The position numbers and the translations under genes were made by a program. This document shows positions 22,932 to 31,732 of a DNA stretch of 38,444 nt, piece after piece. The notes under the pieces were generated by a model. It saw only the letters and a list, made by a program, of their open reading frames with translations. It was not told the DNA's origin and did not search any database. The stretch spans positions 1 to 38,444 of the forward strand of contig JABGXW010000011.1 in assembly GCA_018675575.1 (NCBI GenBank). The letters run 5' to 3'. Numbering within the stretch: the first letter of the stretch is position 1; each line of letters opens with the position of its first letter. The stretch comes from Bacteriovoracaceae bacterium. Lineage in GTDB: Bacteria; Bdellovibrionota; Bacteriovoracia; Bacteriovoracales; Bacteriovoracaceae.

Positions 22932-23606
22932 TTATTGAGGTGAACTTTCTGTTGATTCTTTTTCTCGAAAATTAAAGAAATTCTTTAACTTGGGCCACCA
23001 ACTTCTTCTCGGAGAGTCATCAACCACATTCGTATCGATGGCAATACTATCTGCAATATTTGATCCATTAAGTTCTCCCTGAACTTTTTCGAGTCCCTTA
23101 GCAACAAGCTTGGCATTGATGAAATTCACTACTTGTTTTTCAGAAGGAGTATGACATTTTCCATCAGGCATGAGAGTAGACTCAAACTTATATAATCTTT
23201 TTTGGTAAATCCATAATCTTGATTTCCGAGGACTTTTGGATTGCTTAGGAGCTTTAGAATAATCGTTGACCCATAAAAAAATTCCTTTGACACCTGTTAT
23301 TTCTGTGTAGGCCTTCATTGATTTATAAACAAGAGAATCATGATCTTTTAACCAAGCAGATAATTTGTCATAGGCAACTCGAGCACATTTTTTGGCAGTA
23401 ATAGGAGCAGAACGATAGCTCCAGATAATTCTATTTTGGGCATAAGGTGAACCCGGCTTATCATCATCGAAAACCCAGTATTCTTCTCCAGAGATATTTA
23501 TGCCATTAAAATGAATTTTTGTAAGAAGTTTATCCGGACCTTGGGCCTGAACAAGCCCTACAGTTGACATAAGCAGAAGACTCAGAATGTAAAATAATTG
23601 TTTCAT
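22932..23606 (-). CDS. Exported protein of unknown function
   Basis: 224 residues from ATG 23606 (a preceding in-frame TTG is less likely, since GAGG lies 8 bases before the ATG). Signal peptide MKQLFYILSLLLMSTVGLVQA with cleavage before QGPD. The mature part contains paired Cys (KKCARVA, GKCHT), the motif EEYWVFDDDKPGS and a basic stretch (PKQSKSPRKSR), and ends with a Trp/Phe-rich segment and an acidic/serine tail. I recognise no family. It is probably periplasmic. It sits between two copies of the TTCTTAGTATG repeat. Confidence 0.65.
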   Translation of the reverse strand: MKQLFYILSLLLMSTVGLVQAQGPDKLLTKIHFNGINISGEEYWVFDDDKPGSPYAQNRIIWSYRSAPITAKKCARVAYDKLSAWLKDHDSLVYKSMKAYTEITGVKGIFLWVNDYSKAPKQSKSPRKSRLWIYQKRLYKFESTLMPDGKCHTPSEKQVVNFINAKLVAKGLEKVQGELNGSNIADSIAIDTNVVDDSPRRSWWPKLKNFFNFREKESTESSPQ

Positions 23607-23650
23607 CAAACCAACCTCGATTTAAATAATTGCGAGATACCTTTCGGCAT

Positions 23651-23664
23651 TTCTTAGTATGAAC
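23651..23664 (+). repeat. Partial copy of the TTCTTAGTATG repeat
   Basis: TTTCTTAGTATGAAC shares only the leading word of the ~71-bp repeat. It lies in the 75-base gap between two exported-protein genes on the minus strand. Confidence 0.35.
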
Positions 23665-23683
23665 GAACTTTCTATGCGATACT

Positions 23684-24139
23684 TTACTCTTGATTGATCA
23701 GATTTAAAGAACATTCAGTAATTACTGTCCCGCCCCAATGATCTTCAACCCAAGAAAGAATAAAAACTCCGTCGAATTTTTCTTTTCCTTCTATCAGGGC
23801 ATTGTGTGGAGCTATAAAATCAACTTTCCCGAAAAACTTTTTCCCAACGTTAGGAAATTTTGCATGGTTTTTATAAGTACGAGGACGATATTTCTTATAA
23901 TTATTTACTTTTTCAATATTAACATCTTGATCAGTCCAAGCATCTTCGATGAAGAACTTCAAGTTTCCATTCTCAATAGCATAATTATTTGCTCCATTCA
24001 CTGTCAGTGTTGTATGTAAAGCTAATTTCGCCGTTCCAAGATCTGTATCGATATCATTGTTTATACAGCTCAAGTCGTAGCTCGTGGTCGCGAAAGATAC
24101 GGAAGAATAAAATAAAATCCCTGCAAGAATCATTTTCAT
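23684..24139 (-). CDS. Small exported protein of unknown function
   Basis: 151 residues: signal peptide MKMILAGILFYSSVSFA, mature chain starting TTSYDLSC. Two Cys (near residues 25 and 143) could form one disulfide closing a beta-rich domain. The wording resembles small secreted or periplasmic proteins common in predatory bacteria, but I cannot name a family. Start ATG 24139 is well supported by the signal peptide. It is in the same direction as the preceding exported gene; a 75-base gap with a repeat makes co-transcription uncertain. Confidence 0.65.
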   Translation of the reverse strand: MKMILAGILFYSSVSFATTSYDLSCINNDIDTDLGTAKLALHTTLTVNGANNYAIENGNLKFFIEDAWTDQDVNIEKVNNYKKYRPRTYKNHAKFPNVGKKFFGKVDFIAPHNALIEGKEKFDGVFILSWVEDHWGGTVITECSLNLINQE

Positions 24140-24330
24140 ATGAAAAACCTTAAGTTTACTTTGATATTTTACTTATTATGAAACAACTTACTTTTTGTTT
24201 TGTATTTAGTAAAATTAAGATATTTTTAGTGTAATAATTACCTTGAATAGACCAGAGTCAGTAATGAAAATCAACTTTTTCGGTCCCTGATTTTTTGATT
24301 TTTATAAGAATTTTCGAGTAGTTAAGTTCT

Positions 24331-25977
24331 TTATTGGAAAATAACCGGTAAAGAGCTCTCACTCCAACTCTCTGTAGCTAAATGATAATTTTTTTCAATA
24401 ACACTTCTTTTGATTTTAAGAGTAGGTGTTAATACTTCATTTTCAACAGACCATTCATCTTTAATCACGATTATATTCTTTAATCTCTCAAATTTTTCGA
24501 CCTTAGAATTGACCTCATCGAGTAAGAGTCTAAAACTCTTTTCAATTACTTCATTTCTGCCTGCCTGTCCTATTTCTGAAAGAGTTACAAGCGCTATTGG
24601 ATAGGCCATTCCACTTCCCACAACACATACATGTTCAATCAGTGAATTCATCGCGAAGTGTTTTTCTATTAAATTAGGGGAAATATATTTTCCCTTAGCT
24701 GTTTTAAAAAGATCTTTTACTCTTCCAGTAATGGAAAGAAATCCTTCTTCATCAAAAGCTCCTTGATCTCCAGTCATCAACCATCCTTCCTGGTTAAGGA
24801 CTTCATTCGTTTTTTCAGGTTGTTTATAATATCCTTTCATAGTTCCTCTAGAGCGAGTCATGATTTCTTCATTTGGACCAATTTGAATCTCTCCTTTTTC
24901 CCACGACTTTCCAACGCTTCCATATTTATAACAATTTGGAAAGTTAAAGGTGGCAAAGGCAAAATTCTCAGTCATGCCATAGACTTCAAGTATATTAATT
25001 CCTATTTTATCAAACCATTTAAGAAGGTCCTTTGAAATGGGAGCAGCTCCAGTAAGTGGAATTCGAACATTATTTAATCCTAATTGAGTTCTAATTTTCT
25101 TTTTTATAATGTTCCCAATAATAGGAATTATTAAAAGTAGATTTAGCTTATTTTGAGGAATCTTTTTGAGTACTCCGTGTTGGAACTTGGTCCAGATTCT
25201 TGGTACTGCCAGGAATACAGTAGGTTCTGTTTCTTGTAGGGTAGAAGCAAAAGTATCTAATGACTCTACAAAAGTAACTTCTCCTTTTGAATAAATGGAA
25301 CCAATTTCGATCAAGAGCCTTTCAGCAATATGGGCCAGGGGTAAATAAGATAAAAATTTATCATTTTCATTTAAGTCGATCCTTTTCTTGGCCTCTTTCA
25401 TTGGAAAAGAAATAGAATCAAAAGTGTGAACAACTCCTTTACTGGTTCCAGTAGTTCCCGAGGTATAAATAATTGTGGCAACATCATCTGCTTTTATATT
25501 TGAGTTATTTTCTAATGGCCTAGAACCCTCGACAAAATCTGCGAAAGGCTGGCATCCATTATTTTTCCAAAAAGGAAACTCTACTTTTGAAATATTATCA
25601 GGAATTCCTGACATTTGAGATTCCCAATCATCTAACTTTCCAACAAAAACAAGCTTTGATTCTGAGTGAGTGAGTATTTGATTAATCGTGGCCGATGCCA
25701 GAGTAGGGTAGAGAGGTACCGCAATATGGCCGGCCATCCAAATGGCCAAATCAGTAATAATCCAATGGGCACAATTCTTAGACATTATAGCAATACAAGA
25801 TTTTTCTTCAAAATTCATGTTCTTAATTGCGGTTGCTAGGATTCTGGCCTCTTGTCCTATTTCGTGCCAGGTATATGTTTTCCATTCACTATTAATAGGT
25901 TGGCGCATGTAGATTTTGTCTTTAAAACTTATTTCGTTAGAGTAAAATTGTTCAAGAGGGAGATTTGATTCGTTCAT
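24331..25977 (-). CDS. Long-chain acyl-CoA synthetase (AMP-forming)
   Basis: 548 residues of the ANL superfamily, which activates fatty acids with ATP and CoA. Motifs in order: P-loop YTSGTTGTSKG (171-181), VYGMTENF (332-339), GWLMTGDQG (398-406), GRVKDLFKTAKGKYISP (418-434). The FACL-type K-G-K-Y-I-S-P end marks a long-chain rather than short-chain enzyme. The C-terminal lid is shorter than in bubblegum-type enzymes but complete. It is divergent from the HACD gene by 53 bases, so the two may share control and belong to one very-long-chain or beta-oxidation-related pathway. No ribosome site is obvious before ATG 25977. Confidence 0.9.
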   Translation of the reverse strand: MNESNLPLEQFYSNEISFKDKIYMRQPINSEWKTYTWHEIGQEARILATAIKNMNFEEKSCIAIMSKNCAHWIITDLAIWMAGHIAVPLYPTLASATINQILTHSESKLVFVGKLDDWESQMSGIPDNISKVEFPFWKNNGCQPFADFVEGSRPLENNSNIKADDVATIIYTSGTTGTSKGVVHTFDSISFPMKEAKKRIDLNENDKFLSYLPLAHIAERLLIEIGSIYSKGEVTFVESLDTFASTLQETEPTVFLAVPRIWTKFQHGVLKKIPQNKLNLLLIIPIIGNIIKKKIRTQLGLNNVRIPLTGAAPISKDLLKWFDKIGINILEVYGMTENFAFATFNFPNCYKYGSVGKSWEKGEIQIGPNEEIMTRSRGTMKGYYKQPEKTNEVLNQEGWLMTGDQGAFDEEGFLSITGRVKDLFKTAKGKYISPNLIEKHFAMNSLIEHVCVVGSGMAYPIALVTLSEIGQAGRNEVIEKSFRLLLDEVNSKVEKFERLKNIIVIKDEWSVENEVLTPTLKIKRSVIEKNYHLATESWSESSLPVIFQ

Positions 25978-26030
25978 TTTAATATCTTTTTTTATTGTTT
26001 ATAATTTTTTTAAAATGATACCATAGGAAT

Positions 26031-26591
26031 ATGTATTTAAATATATATAACAAAATAAGTTTAATTGGCTGGTCTATTACCTTTGTTGTGGCATTGTTAC
26101 ATATAATTGGATACCAAATATCTCTAGACCCTTTCTTTTGTCTCAAAGTTATACAAACCTTTGCTGCTTTAGAGATTCTTCATGCTATCTTTAAAATTAT
26201 CTATTCTTCCATCTTTTTTACATGTATTCAGGCGGTGAGTCGTCTGCTTTATACTTGGCTTCTATTTGCTATCTCAAAACAGTATTATTCAAATGAATGG
26301 ATTTATCTCTTGCTCATTATTGCTTGGTCTTTAGCTGATTTTTCACGGGCATTTTATTATCTCAGAAGAAATAAGATTTCTGGATGGATGCGATATAATT
26401 TTTTCTTTGTCCTTTACCCTACAGGACAATTATTAGAAGTTATTATCTCTCTTATCATACTAAAAGAGGCCACACATCCTCTAAAATGGTTATTGGCACC
26501 TTTAATTTTTTCTTATTTCTTTCTAGGAGCAGGGATCTTTCGGCATATGCTCCGAAATAGGAAAAAATACTATCAGAAAATTCAATCTTAG
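26031..26591 (+). CDS. Eukaryote-type 3-hydroxyacyl-CoA dehydratase (HACD/PTPLA family)
   Basis: 186 residues with six hydrophobic segments. It follows the HACD/Phs1 layout: YLNIYNKISLIGW at the start, FFCLKVIQTFAALEILHAIF (35-54), CIQAVSRLLYTW (65-76), WSLADFSRAFYYL (99-111), then WMRYNFFFVLYPTGQLLE (119-136). The catalytic Tyr and Glu of this family stand seven residues apart in Y-P-x-G-x-x-x-E; here they are Y129 and E136. In eukaryotes it dehydrates 3-hydroxyacyl-CoA during very-long-chain fatty acid elongation. Bacterial copies are known but not common. Its neighbour is a divergent acyl-CoA synthetase. Confidence 0.85.
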   Translation: MYLNIYNKISLIGWSITFVVALLHIIGYQISLDPFFCLKVIQTFAALEILHAIFKIIYSSIFFTCIQAVSRLLYTWLLFAISKQYYSNEWIYLLLIIAWSLADFSRAFYYLRRNKISGWMRYNFFFVLYPTGQLLEVIISLIILKEATHPLKWLLAPLIFSYFFLGAGIFRHMLRNRKKYYQKIQS

Positions 26592-26628
26592 ACTTTAAGC
26601 GAAATAATAAGAGATTAGTATCATTTAA

Positions 26629-27831
26629 TTAAAATGAAATATTAAAATCTGCCCATAGAAGATGATTTGAAGATAGAGTATTTTCACCTTTAAAATATTG
26701 TCCTGGAAGAAAAATTGAATAGCCACATTTAATCGAGTTAGCGCCATTCATCTGTTTGAATTCTGATAAAATACCGAGCTCTTTTCCTATAACTTTCTCT
26801 GTTGTTGTTCCGTCCTGTCCGGCAAAGAAGCCTCTATTTACTTGATTTATAATTAAAGTATCACTGTCATTCCTTTCAAAAAGATGACTGAAAAGGCCAA
26901 GCTTAATTGAATCAGAGATTCTATTCTTATAAGAGACAGTATATTTTTTTATATTGTGGCCACCAAAATAATTAAACATATGACCAGAAAAATCTAAACC
27001 CGTACCTGTTAGGGAATTAAATTCTTTAGATACAAGTCCTATCGAAATATTGGCCGCATGATTAACCTTTTTTCCCCACGTGTAGCCTAGACTACCTTCA
27101 AATAATGAATCAATAACATCTAATGTGGAAGTTTGCTTCTTTTGTAAAATAGATTTAAAAAAGAAATCAAAGTGTTTCAATTTATGCTGCATTAGTAGAC
27201 CAGTATGATAAAATGTATCTTGACCTTCACCTTTTGTTGTATAAATGATTGCTAATTGAAGTTCATCCAACCAGGAAAAATTCCAATTCAGTTGCATATC
27301 AATAACTTCATAATCACGTCCAAGTTCAAGAATCTTTAAGCGTTCATCCTGATTTGCTTTCCAATAATCAATAAAGAGATGGAAAAAATCCTTTTGATAT
27401 CTTATTGTTCCCGAAAGATAAGAACGATTCCATTGAGTCCATGAAGCACTCCCAACCATGGCCCCTTTAAGTATTGAAAGGTCCTTTTTTCCTGCCGATA
27501 GTTCGAACCTCCCAATCTCATATGAGGCAAATGCTTTATGTAAAATAAGATTATCTTTATTAATTTCAGATTGAGAAACTTCAACATTTCCAAACGTTTT
27601 ATATAAGGTGTTAAACTGAGGAGATAAAACAAAATGAAATGAGCTTGTTGAATAACTCAATTCTGAACGAACTCGAGCTTTTAATGCTCCCTGATCTTTA
27701 TAAGGAGTCTCAAAAAAAGGTGCGATAGTTAGATTATTTTTACTTTGTAGAAATATCTCATTTTGTAATTGCACTTTTGCAAAGGAAACACCTTGGAAAA
27801 GTGTAAAGAATAGAATGACCTTTTTAATCAT
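26629..27831 (-). CDS. Outer-membrane porin-like protein (alginate-export-like barrel)
   Basis: 400 residues from ATG 27831 (an upstream in-frame GTG at 27849 is an alternative). Signal peptide MIKKVILFFTLFQGVSFA, then a beta-rich chain of about 18 amphipathic segments ending WADFNISF with a terminal Phe. Segments such as EIGRFELSAGKKDLS fit the alginate-export/OprP-like porin fold. The ATG overlaps the last codons of the upstream gene by 8 bases, so translation is probably coupled. The pair of exported protein and barrel may form a transport unit. The substrate is unknown. Confidence 0.72.
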   Translation of the reverse strand: MIKKVILFFTLFQGVSFAKVQLQNEIFLQSKNNLTIAPFFETPYKDQGALKARVRSELSYSTSSFHFVLSPQFNTLYKTFGNVEVSQSEINKDNLILHKAFASYEIGRFELSAGKKDLSILKGAMVGSASWTQWNRSYLSGTIRYQKDFFHLFIDYWKANQDERLKILELGRDYEVIDMQLNWNFSWLDELQLAIIYTTKGEGQDTFYHTGLLMQHKLKHFDFFFKSILQKKQTSTLDVIDSLFEGSLGYTWGKKVNHAANISIGLVSKEFNSLTGTGLDFSGHMFNYFGGHNIKKYTVSYKNRISDSIKLGLFSHLFERNDSDTLIINQVNRGFFAGQDGTTTEKVIGKELGILSEFKQMNGANSIKCGYSIFLPGQYFKGENTLSSNHLLWADFNISF

Positions 27832-28318
27832 GAGTAATATTGAGAACACCTATAGGGTCTGCACTAAATAAGGCTGCTAATTTGTATTTAAACTTTTTAA
27901 CGCCAGTATCTTTAATTTTGTTTTCTAGGTAATTCATAATTATTTTCTTTTTTATTTTCATCTTCTTAAATTTTAATAAACAAGAAAACTCGTTATTCTG
28001 TCTAGGCAAGCAAATCCCTATGCCATATTTTCCTGTAATTTTAAAAAAAGATTTATTTTTTGAAATTTTTCCTGTCATTTCAATTTCTACAGGTTCACCT
28101 ACAAGCTCAACAGGTAAATAGTAGCTGACTCGAACATTTTTATTAACCACAGTCCATTTCAAACCTTGTAAAATCCATGTGGCCATTGATTGGCTATCTT
28201 CATCTACAGGATACAAATAATTTCCCCTGAAGTTTTCTTGCGTGCTTAAGTACGTTTCTTCGCAATTGGCTAAATTAAAATTGAAAAGACTAATTGCTAG
28301 AATTATTAATAATTTCAT
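27824..28318 (-). CDS. Exported protein of unknown function, START-like/lipid-binding candidate
   Basis: 164 residues. Signal peptide MKLLIILAISLFNFNLANC with cleavage near residue 19. The mature part has alternating strands (WTVVNKNVRVSYYLPVELV, EIEMTGKISKNKSFFKITGKYG) and a C-terminal helix (MNYLENKIKDTGVKKFKYK), a layout compatible with a START/polyketide-cyclase-type pocket; this is only a pattern guess. GAGGAGT (28324-28330) fixes ATG 28318. It overlaps the porin-like gene by 8 bases at its end. Confidence 0.6.
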   Translation of the reverse strand: MKLLIILAISLFNFNLANCEETYLSTQENFRGNYLYPVDEDSQSMATWILQGLKWTVVNKNVRVSYYLPVELVGEPVEIEMTGKISKNKSFFKITGKYGIGICLPRQNNEFSCLLKFKKMKIKKKIIMNYLENKIKDTGVKKFKYKLAALFSADPIGVLNITHD

Positions 28319-28370
28319 TTGTAACTCCTCATTTCATTATATCATATAAAAGTGAAGAAAAATTCTTATG

Positions 28371-30149
28371 TTAAAATATTTTGGTATATTTGGTAGATCT
28401 TCCTTTTCCAACTCTACTTATAAAAAATAGTTTAGTTAATTCTGAAAGATCCCTGCTGGCGGTAATAATAGAGACTTGATAAAGTTTTTTGCATGATCTC
28501 ACATCTAAAAATTTATTCTCAGTTAGATATTCAAGTATTTGTAATTGCCTATAGTTGAGATCATTATAGTTTTGAGATTCTTGTTTTTTAATAGGAGCGG
28601 CCTTCACCTCTATATTTTTGGAGCTAAACTCCACCTTAATATTATTTGCAAAGGAATATGTGCTATCAGTGATTTCTATAATCTTGTCATAATTACCTAA
28701 TAACCTTTTGAGTCGCAAAATGTTGGTATAGATCAATGAGTCATGCATTATAGGGTCATAAGCATAGTTCCAAACCTCAGTTATGATTTCTTTTTTTGTT
28801 CTAGCTCCACTACTTAAAAATTTAATTAATCTTCGAAATGTTTTTGTGAGTCCTGAAGGAATATAATCTATAGTTCCATTTTTTTCTATGATAATACTTC
28901 CGGGGTATATATCTAAAAAAATTGAGATATATTTAGGTTTGGTTTTTAAAATATTTTTAAATAAACCGTAGTAACCAGATTCTAGAATATGTTTAATTCC
29001 TTCTGATTTATCTACGGATAAACTATCAATGATATCACCAATGCGATCTTCACCATGTTTGATAAATATATCAAATTGATATCCTTTTCTTTTTAGGATT
29101 CTCTTATTGATTAGCTCTCCTGTAAAAGAAGTCAAAAATAGAAGTTTCTCTTTTTTTTCTTTTACAGAAGAGTCAAGTCCAAGCGCTAACAAAACTTTTA
29201 TTTCCATTCCAAGAAGTGGAAGCTCTAATAACTTATCCACTTCAAAATCAATATTTCTCCTTGCATTACCAAGCAGATTTAAGGCCTGATGATATTCTCC
29301 TTCGAGATAGTATATGTAACCATAGCGGATATTATATTCTATCTCGTGTCTATAGTTTTTTGAACTATAAATAATTTGACAGGCCTTGTTTAATGACACT
29401 TTTGCAGCAGAGATATTACCTTTTAAAATATAAACTTTTGAGATTTCTAGATATAATTGCGATAGGGAGTAACTGTCTTTCTCACTAGATTTTAAAATAA
29501 GTTTTTTTAATTTGTTTAAAATCTTCTGCGATTTATAACTATAACGTGCGTCATAAATTGCAAGAGAAATATCAATGGCCTCAGAAACTCCTCCAGCACC
29601 GATTGTTAGAGAAAGTTTTTTAGCTTGTTTAAGATATTTAATACCTTTATGAATCTCACCGATTTTAATATAAGAATGTCCATATAGATCAGATGACAGA
29701 ACTCGTCCATATTGAAAATGGTCCTTTGTTGCATGTTCATAAGCTAATTTTGAGTACATTAAAGCTCTTTCTAATTGTCCACAAAAAAAGCGATAAAAAC
29801 CTAATCCTTGATAAATATAAAATAAAGCTCTGTCTGAACAATTATTTCGAGACTTTCGTAAATTTTTTGATAGATAGGACCGAACCTTTTTATAATCGGA
29901 CACTCTTGAATATCCGATGGCAAGATAAAAGCTAATTTCAATCATAGCGTGGTCTTCTAAATCTTCTTTGAATCTATTACTGAGAATTTCAGCTTCTTCT
30001 AATCGTCCTGTAAAAGCGAGAGAGCCCGCGATAGAGGATATTAAAGGTCGCGGAGTTAAGGCCTTAGGGGAGTCATAAGTCCGCTCTAATAGCTCAATAT
30101 GGTTCCCTTTATAGAAGCATGATTTAAGGTATTCTATGTCTAAGTCCAT
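28371..30149 (-). CDS. TPR regulator with two C-terminal winged-helix domains
   Basis: 592 residues, cytosolic. Residues 30-370 are TPR-like helix pairs (for example GRLEEAEILSNRF, GQLERALMYSKLAYEHA, GEIHKGIKYLKQAKKLS, GEYHQALNLLGNA). Residues about 435-510 form an OmpR-like winged helix (RTKKEIITEVWNY, TNILRLKRLLG). Residues about 535-592 form a second, DeoR/Lrp-like HTH (LNYRQLQILEYL, VSIITASRDLSEL). This looks like a signal-integrating transcription factor. It is divergent from the small 30267 gene and the cytochrome lipoprotein gene, which are candidate targets. Confidence 0.75.
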   Translation of the reverse strand: MDLDIEYLKSCFYKGNHIELLERTYDSPKALTPRPLISSIAGSLAFTGRLEEAEILSNRFKEDLEDHAMIEISFYLAIGYSRVSDYKKVRSYLSKNLRKSRNNCSDRALFYIYQGLGFYRFFCGQLERALMYSKLAYEHATKDHFQYGRVLSSDLYGHSYIKIGEIHKGIKYLKQAKKLSLTIGAGGVSEAIDISLAIYDARYSYKSQKILNKLKKLILKSSEKDSYSLSQLYLEISKVYILKGNISAAKVSLNKACQIIYSSKNYRHEIEYNIRYGYIYYLEGEYHQALNLLGNARRNIDFEVDKLLELPLLGMEIKVLLALGLDSSVKEKKEKLLFLTSFTGELINKRILKRKGYQFDIFIKHGEDRIGDIIDSLSVDKSEGIKHILESGYYGLFKNILKTKPKYISIFLDIYPGSIIIEKNGTIDYIPSGLTKTFRRLIKFLSSGARTKKEIITEVWNYAYDPIMHDSLIYTNILRLKRLLGNYDKIIEITDSTYSFANNIKVEFSSKNIEVKAAPIKKQESQNYNDLNYRQLQILEYLTENKFLDVRSCKKLYQVSIITASRDLSELTKLFFISRVGKGRSTKYTKIF

Positions 30150-30266
30150 GATTTATCATATCATTAATCACATCAAATCGCATCATTTATTTGTTGCAAT
30201 GTTCGTCGATTAGAGTCCATTAACAAGATATTATGGTTTCAGATCAAAACCTAAAGGGAGAACAAC

Positions 30267-30554
30267 ATGTCTTTTACAACTTTAAAAAATGAAATATTAG
30301 CTTTTTGTTACCAGAACGAAACAAACTTTAAGACAATCATATTATTAACAAAAAAGCATTCTAAGTCTATCGGAAAAAGTGAAACTATAAAAGAAGCTGA
30401 AGCGGCGTTGAGTAAATTAATCATTAAAAAAGAAATAAAAATAAAAACTGATTCAGATAATAACTTAGTTTTTACAATTACAGATCTTGGAGAAAAAGTA
30501 ATAGAGAATTATTTTGTTAATAATGGTCAAGAAGAATATATCAATTGTCTTTAA
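30267..30554 (+). CDS. Small cytosolic protein, possible winged-helix fold
   Basis: 95 residues. The order of helices and strands (LTKKHSKSIGKSETIKEAEAALSKLIIKKEIKIK, then VFTITDLGEKVIENYF) is consistent with a small winged helix, the last part resembling the 'LTxxGxxxxE' tail of PadR-type regulators. I do not recognise a family. GGGAG lies before ATG 30267. It is followed within 20 bases by the cytochrome lipoprotein gene and faces the TPR regulator across a 117-base gap. Confidence 0.6.
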   Translation: MSFTTLKNEILAFCYQNETNFKTIILLTKKHSKSIGKSETIKEAEAALSKLIIKKEIKIKTDSDNNLVFTITDLGEKVIENYFVNNGQEEYINCL

Positions 30555-30574
30555 TAATTACTAAGGAGATCAAA

Positions 30575-30943
30575 ATGAAAGCAGTTTTTTATATTGCAAC
30601 CATATTATTATTTGTTTCTTGTAATGTTCAAAACGAATCTAGAAATAGAAGTAATGATTTTAATGAAACTACAGTTTCAAATGATAATGAGGGATCATCT
30701 GTAGCAGTTAGAGCAAAGAGAATCATCAGATCTAAATGCTTGGGTTGCCACGGAGATTTTGCCGAGCTTAACACAAATAATGACTTTGTAAGAAAAGGAT
30801 TAGTAGTCGCAGGATCTCCTTCAAGATCAAAAATATTTATAAGAGTATCAGGAACATCAGGAGGATCTAGAATGCCTAAAGGGCAAAGAACACTTGAAGA
30901 TTCTGAAATCTCTGATATCCGATTTTGGATCGAGCAGATGTAA
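30575..30943 (+). CDS. c-type cytochrome lipoprotein
   Basis: 122 residues from ATG 30575, with AAGGAG (30563-30568) six bases upstream; an earlier in-frame start at 30545 lacks this. Lipobox LFVSC (Cys16) anchors it to a membrane. A polar linker of about 30 residues leads to CLGCH (C55, C58, H59), the covalent haem-binding motif, and SRMPKG supplies the probable axial Met (M100). The short single-haem domain of about 75 residues fits a planctomycete-type 'cytochrome c' module. It probably shuttles electrons in the periplasm. It is the second gene after the small 30267 protein. Confidence 0.82.
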   Translation: MKAVFYIATILLFVSCNVQNESRNRSNDFNETTVSNDNEGSSVAVRAKRIIRSKCLGCHGDFAELNTNNDFVRKGLVVAGSPSRSKIFIRVSGTSGGSRMPKGQRTLEDSEISDIRFWIEQM

Positions 30944-31044
30944 TTATTGCAAAAGACTTACCCTCTTTTTATGTTTTAGTTGGTTTATAACTAAGAAATA
31001 GATAATATAATTACTTAATTATTCTTATAAAAAATACATGACTT

Positions 31045-31057
31045 CCTGTTTAACAGG
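31045..31057. promoter_or_regulatory. Palindrome CCTGTT-T-AACAGG, possible TetR operator or weak terminator
   Basis: Perfect 6-base arms, followed by CTTTTATC. It lies 105 bases before the TetR gene and about 100 after the cytochrome gene, so either role is possible. Confidence 0.35.
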
Positions 31058-31162
31058 CTTTTATCTATAAATTGATGTACTTTAATTTCTATTTATCTAC
31101 AGGTTAGAAGTACAGGTGATAATACTTGGTTTCATTACTTAATCAGTAACAAAGAGCGAAGG

Positions 31163-31732
31163 ATGAAAGATAAAGATTTTTCTCCAAAAGGGAAAGATAA
31201 AACCTATTGGATTATTCTTAATGAGGCCATTGCTTTAGAGATTACAAAGGGGCACTTAAAGTGGACCAATGCTCAGTTAGCAAGGCAGGCCAAGGTGGCG
31301 CGTTCGCTTATATATTATTATTTTGGTAAATCAAAACTCAATATCATACTCCAGGCCTGTCATTTATTTGGTGAATTCTTAGCAGGAACAGATCAGGCCC
31401 ACGTGCAAGCTTGGGAAGAAGGAGATTTTAATGCTGGGTTAAAATTATCTCGTCGGGCAATTAAAAAGTTTCCCTATCTCATTCCATTTTATTTTTTAAA
31501 TAGGAATACCCAAAATGAGATCGGTGAGCTTATTCGAAAGTATGAGGAAAAAGGGTTTCAAAAACGAATGAAATTTATTACGGGTATAAATAAATCTCAA
31601 GCTCGTGCCATCTTTTCCCTACAGTTAGGGATCTCAACTTCTCCAGGTCTTAAAGATAGCGATGTCGACGAGTGTTTTAAATTCTTTAAAATTCCGGGAT
31701 CGAAACAAATTGCGTCCTCTGATCATTTTTAA
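31163..31732 (+). CDS. TetR-family transcriptional regulator
   Basis: 189 residues. The N-terminal HTH occupies about 15-62 (ILNEAIALEITKGHLKWTN, AQLARQAKVARSLIYYYFGKSKLNII), with the TetR signature RSLIYYYFGxK. Residues 65-170 are the helical ligand domain, whose low sequence conservation gives no ligand. Its last 47 bases overlap the convergent fatty acid hydroxylase gene, so the two may interfere transcriptionally, and the hydroxylase is a plausible target. Start ATG 31163 follows GAAGG. Confidence 0.85.
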   Translation: MKDKDFSPKGKDKTYWIILNEAIALEITKGHLKWTNAQLARQAKVARSLIYYYFGKSKLNIILQACHLFGEFLAGTDQAHVQAWEEGDFNAGLKLSRRAIKKFPYLIPFYFLNRNTQNEIGELIRKYEEKGFQKRMKFITGINKSQARAIFSLQLGISTSPGLKDSDVDECFKFFKIPGSKQIASSDHF

